A stretch of 64,000 nt of DNA from Herbidospora galbida. Lineage in GTDB: Bacteria > Actinomycetota > Actinomycetes > Streptosporangiales > Streptosporangiaceae. A program made the position numbers and the translations under genes. Location: contig NZ_SZQA01000006.1 of the NCBI RefSeq assembly GCF_005233835.1, positions 182,846-246,845 of the forward strand, read 5' to 3'. This document shows, one piece after another, positions 61,093 through 64,000 of the stretch (its first letter is position 1; every line of letters begins with the position of its first letter). The notes below the pieces were generated by a model, which ran no database searches, was not told where the DNA came from, and worked only from the letters and a program-made list of their open reading frames with translations.

Positions 61093-62775
61093 CTACTTGT
61101 ACATCGTCTGGTTCATGGTGCCGGGGGCGTAGACGTCGGGGTCGACCCACACGTTGATCAGCGCGGGCTTGCCCGACTCGCGGGCGCGCTCCAGCGCCGG
61201 GCGGATGTCGGCGGGGTCGCGGACCTCTTCGCCGTAGCCGCCGAGCATGCGGGCGAACTCGTCGTAGCGGACGTCGCCCAGGGTGTTGCCGACCCGGCCG
61301 CGGTCCTGCCCGTATTTGGCGGCCTGGCCGTAGCGGATCTGGTTCATCGACGAGTTGTTGCCGATGACGCCGATGAACGGCAGGTCGAAGCGGACCATCG
61401 TCTCGAAGTCCCACCCGGTGAGGGAGAAGGCGCCGTCGCCGAACAGGCACAGCACCTCCTTGTCGGGCTCGGCGTACTTGGCGGCCATCGCGAAGGCGAC
61501 GCCGACGCCGAGGGTGCCGAGGGGGCCCGGGTCCATCCAGTGGCCGGGCGACTTGGGCTGCACGACCTGGCCGGAGAAGGTGACGATGTCGCCGCCGTCG
61601 CCGATGTAGATGGTGTCTTCGGTGATGAACTCGTTGATCTCGTGGACCAGCCGGTAGGGGTCGATCGGCGCGGCCGCCGAGAGCTGGCGCGGGAGCCGCT
61701 TCTCGAAGGCCTGGGTCTCGACCGCGCGCAGCTCCTCGATCCACTCCTTGCGCTTGGCCGCGCCGTTGTCGACCCGCCCGGAGGCGGCCTGCGCGGCGGC
61801 GGCCAGGATGAGCCCCGCGTCGCCCACGATGCCGAGGTCGATGTCGCGGTTCTTGCCGACCGTGCGGTAGTCGAGGTCGATCTGCACGACGTTGGCCGTG
61901 CTGGACAGGCGCTTGCCGTAGCCCATGCGGAAGTCGAACGGGGTGCCGACGATGATGATGAGGTCGGCCTCGTTGAACGCGTAGCGCCGCGACAGCTGGA
62001 AGTGGTGGGGGTCGCCGGGCGGGAGGGTGCCCCGGCCGCTGCCGTTCATGTAGGCGGGCACGTTGAGGGCGCGGACGAAGTCGATGGCGGCGTCGGTGCC
62101 GCGCGTCGTCCAGACCTGGCTGCCGAGGAGCACGCAGGGCTTCTCGGAGTGGACGAGCAGGTCGGCCAGGCGCTCGATCGCCTCGGGGTCGCCGGCCTGG
62201 CGGGTGGAGGCGCGGTAGCGGCCGGCCTGGGGGATGCGGGCCTTGGCCAACGGGACGCTGGCGTCGAGCACGTCGCGCGGGATCTCCAGGAACGACGGGC
62301 CGGGCGCGCCGTTGTAGCACTCGCGGAACGCCATCGACACGATGTCGGCCACCCGCTCGGTGGAGGGCACCGTCGCGGCGAACTTGGTGATCGGGGTCAT
62401 CATGTCGACGTGGGGCAGGTCCTGCAGCGAGCCCATCTTGTGCTGGCTCAGGGCGCCCTGGCCGCCGATGAGCAACATCGGGCTCTCGGCGCGGAAGGCG
62501 TTGGCCACGCCCGTCACCGCGTCGGTGGTGCCGGGACCCGCGGTGACCACGGCGCAACCGGGCTTGCCGGTGATGCGCGCGTAGCCGTCGGCCGCGTGGG
62601 CGGCGACCTGCTCGTGGCGCACGTCGATCACGTCGATGCCCTCGTCGACACAGCCGTCGTAGATGTCGATGATGTGGCCGCCGCAGAGGGTGAAGATCAC
62701 GTCGATCCCCTCCGCCTTGAGCGCCTTAGCGACCAGGTGACCACCGGAGATCTGGTCCGGGGCTGGTTCCGTCAT
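61093..62775 (-). CDS. oxc: Oxalyl-CoA decarboxylase
   Basis: The 560-residue ThDP enzyme decarboxylates oxalyl-CoA to formyl-CoA and CO2. The catalytic Glu is E55 (DVRHEQVAAHAADGYAR), and the ThDP/Mg motif is GDGAFSLTGWDFETMVRFDLPFIGVIGNN. FTLCGGHIIDIYDGC and SPGHWMDPGPLGTLGVG are typical of Oxc. It is the first gene of operon 2, and the operator core ATACCGTAT (62826-62834) lies about 50 bases upstream, so it is likely controlled together with sucC and the OFA transporter. Confidence 0.95.
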   Translation of the reverse strand: MTEPAPDQISGGHLVAKALKAEGIDVIFTLCGGHIIDIYDGCVDEGIDVIDVRHEQVAAHAADGYARITGKPGCAVVTAGPGTTDAVTGVANAFRAESPMLLIGGQGALSQHKMGSLQDLPHVDMMTPITKFAATVPSTERVADIVSMAFRECYNGAPGPSFLEIPRDVLDASVPLAKARIPQAGRYRASTRQAGDPEAIERLADLLVHSEKPCVLLGSQVWTTRGTDAAIDFVRALNVPAYMNGSGRGTLPPGDPHHFQLSRRYAFNEADLIIIVGTPFDFRMGYGKRLSSTANVVQIDLDYRTVGKNRDIDLGIVGDAGLILAAAAQAASGRVDNGAAKRKEWIEELRAVETQAFEKRLPRQLSAAAPIDPYRLVHEINEFITEDTIYIGDGGDIVTFSGQVVQPKSPGHWMDPGPLGTLGVGVAFAMAAKYAEPDKEVLCLFGDGAFSLTGWDFETMVRFDLPFIGVIGNNSSMNQIRYGQAAKYGQDRGRVGNTLGDVRYDEFARMLGGYGEEVRDPADIRPALERARESGKPALINVWVDPDVYAPGTMNQTMYK

Positions 62776-62817
62776 CAGGGCCGTCCTCTCAAAGACGTTT
62801 CTGCTTTGCGTCTACGC

Positions 62818-62836
62818 CATACTGCATACCGTATGA
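62818..62836. promoter_or_regulatory. Operator 3 of the oxalate island (before oxc)
   Basis: ATACCGTAT (62826-62834) lies in CTGCATACCGTATG, the exact reverse complement of CATACGGTATGCAG at the OFA transporter start, over 14 bases. It is about 50 bases upstream of the oxc ATG, where repressor or activator binding would affect the promoter. Confidence 0.65.
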
Positions 62837-62905
62837 GGAACATGGTTACCCCCGGGTTCCGAGGATGTCCATACCTTTCCGGCGGGTTACAAGATTTCGA
62901 ACCGG

Positions 62906-64000
62906 TTACCGTGCGGGCAGCGCGAGGAGCTCCACCGGGCCGCCCTCCCAGCCGGGCGGGATCACGGCCAGGGCGTCGGCCATCGCCGCTCCCCGCAGCG
63001 ACCCGGGCTGGTCATGGCCCACGGGGATCGCGCCGCGCGCCGATCTCCAGACGGGCACCAGGCGGGTGTCCCGCCATGGGCCCGCACCGGCCCTCTGACG
63101 GCGCTGAGCTCGCCTTCGGGCTCGGGCCGCCCGTTGAGCGCGCGCAGCACCGGCGTCAGCAGCGTCAGCGCCGCCGCCAGGGCGGCGAACGGATTGCCGG
63201 GCAGCCCGACCACCAGCCGCCCGCCCGGCAGCCGGGCGAGGGCCTGCGGATGGCCGGGCCGCACCGCGACGCCGTCGACCAGAACCGCCGCGCCGAGCCG
63301 GCCGAGCACCCCGCGCAGGTGATCGGCCGACCCCCTCGACGACGCGCCGCAGACCACGACGACGTCGGCCCCCGGTTCCCCGAGAGCGGCCTCCAGCACC
63401 TCGGCGCCGTCGGGCAGGTGGCGCGGCGGCAGCGTCTCTCCGTCGGCCGAGGCGATCAGCGGGGGCAGCATCGGCCCCACCGCGTCGCGCACGAACCCGG
63501 CCCCCGGAACCCCCGAGCTCACCATCTCGTCACCGGTGACCAGCACCGACACGACCGGCCGCGGCCGCACCCACAGGGTGTCGTGCCCGAGCCCGGCGGC
63601 CAGCCCGAGCACCGCGGGCGTGACCAGCGCCCCCGAGCTCAGCACGACCTCCCCCTCGGAGACGTTCTCCCCCCGCCGCCTGATGTGCCTGCCCGGCTCA
63701 CAGTGCCCGCTGATCGCCGGCCCGGCCTGCTCGATCTGCTCGTACGTCACCACGCAGGCGGCCCCCTCGGGTACGGGCGCCCCCGTGGCGATCTCCACGG
63801 CCTCGCCCGGACCGAGCTCCCTCGGGAACGGCGTGCCCCCGGCGAGCACGTCGCCGACGACGTGCCACGGACCGGGGCCGGCGACCGCGTAGCCGTCCAT
63901 CGCCGCGACGTCGGCGCCGGGCAGGGCCACCAGCGCGCGCAGCGCGGCGGCCAGCCGGCAGCCGTGGGCGGAGACCAGCGGGACCTCGGCCGCGACCAGC
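62906..64000 (-). pseudogene. moeA: moeA-like molybdopterin molybdenumtransferase, frameshifted and cut by window edge
   Basis: The frame enters at the right edge and shows MoeA features: ADVAAMDGYAVAGP, IATGAPVPEGAACVVTYEQ, IRRRGENVSEGEVVL, VLVTGDEMV and GLPGNPFAALAA. After RAHGG the frame loses similarity, but one base lower it resumes as DTRLVPVWRSARGAIPVG, then HDQPGSLRGAAMADALAV and VELLALPAR, ending at TAA 62906-62908, a perfect MoeA C-terminus. One base is therefore missing in the CCC run at 63070-63072. It would insert Mo into molybdopterin if intact. This is either a real pseudogene or a sequencing error in a G/C run. The N-terminus is outside the window. Confidence 0.75.

Noticed and set aside
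1..64000. CRISPR arrays, tRNA/rRNA genes, insertion sequences, phage genes
   Set aside because: None seen on reading. The only strong periodic DNA (collagen, hemopexin and pentapeptide zones) is coding or formerly coding.

Overview
The window is about 70% GC with dense, often overlapping genes, GTG/TTG starts and few intergenic gaps. Gene content (NAD-dependent formate dehydrogenase, LigD polymerase domain, araBDA with a CUT2 ABC transporter, OFA-type MFS, GntR/FadR, PadR and LysR regulators) points to a filamentous actinobacterium, probably of the Streptosporangiales type. That placement is inferred from content and not proven by a marker gene. No rRNA, tRNA, CRISPR array, IS element or prophage was seen.

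Layout. 1-13119: minus-strand end of a toxin-complex (Tc)-like locus, with a 4,260-residue TcA-type protein carrying about 30 hemopexin-like units and a translationally coupled Ser/Thr-rich partner cut by the window edge. 13253-19055: an APH/M23-like/aminotransferase fusion, a DHA2 drug exporter, a DHFR-like reductase and an aldo/keto reductase behind a MerR-type promoter. 19245-22013: an AT-richer patch with a small anchored protein, then a secreted protein with a histidine-rich zone and a collagen-like Gly-X-Y zone, ending in two hairpin terminators. 22076-31742: an MFS permease, then an L-arabinose operon (binding protein, ATPase, two permeases, araB, araD, araA) behind two mirror-image LacI-type operators 63 bp apart. 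31756-43984: LysR plus formate dehydrogenase, small membrane proteins, a Nudix hydrolase, a HEAT protein, a PadR/carotenoid-oxygenase divergent pair with 22-bp operator repeats, a stand-alone LigD polymerase domain, two GT4 glycosyltransferases, a second DHFR-like protein and a membrane/propeller protein. 43985-44477 has no intact gene but holds a decayed pentapeptide-repeat remnant.

44478-62775 is an oxalate/glyoxylate catabolic island. Minus-strand operon 1 is sucC-sucD-hyi-glxR-gcl-aldehyde dehydrogenase. An OFA-family (oxalate/formate antiporter-like) transporter diverges from it, followed by a GntR/FadR regulator. Minus-strand operon 2 is oxc-frc-ADP-forming acyl-CoA ligase, followed by an Nramp-like transporter, a small membrane protein and TerC. 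The same operator core (ATACGGTAT or its complement) lies before sucC, on the start of the transporter gene and before oxc, which suggests that one regulator, most simply the local GntR, controls uptake, oxalyl-CoA decarboxylation and glyoxylate assimilation. Formate from Oxc can be oxidised by the formate dehydrogenase at 32.8 kb. Glyoxylate would go through Gcl, GlxR and Hyi to glycerate. The step from oxalyl-CoA to glyoxylate has no recognised enzyme here; the orphan aldehyde dehydrogenase is a candidate.

The window ends in a moeA-like gene, truncated by the edge and carrying an apparent one-base frameshift.
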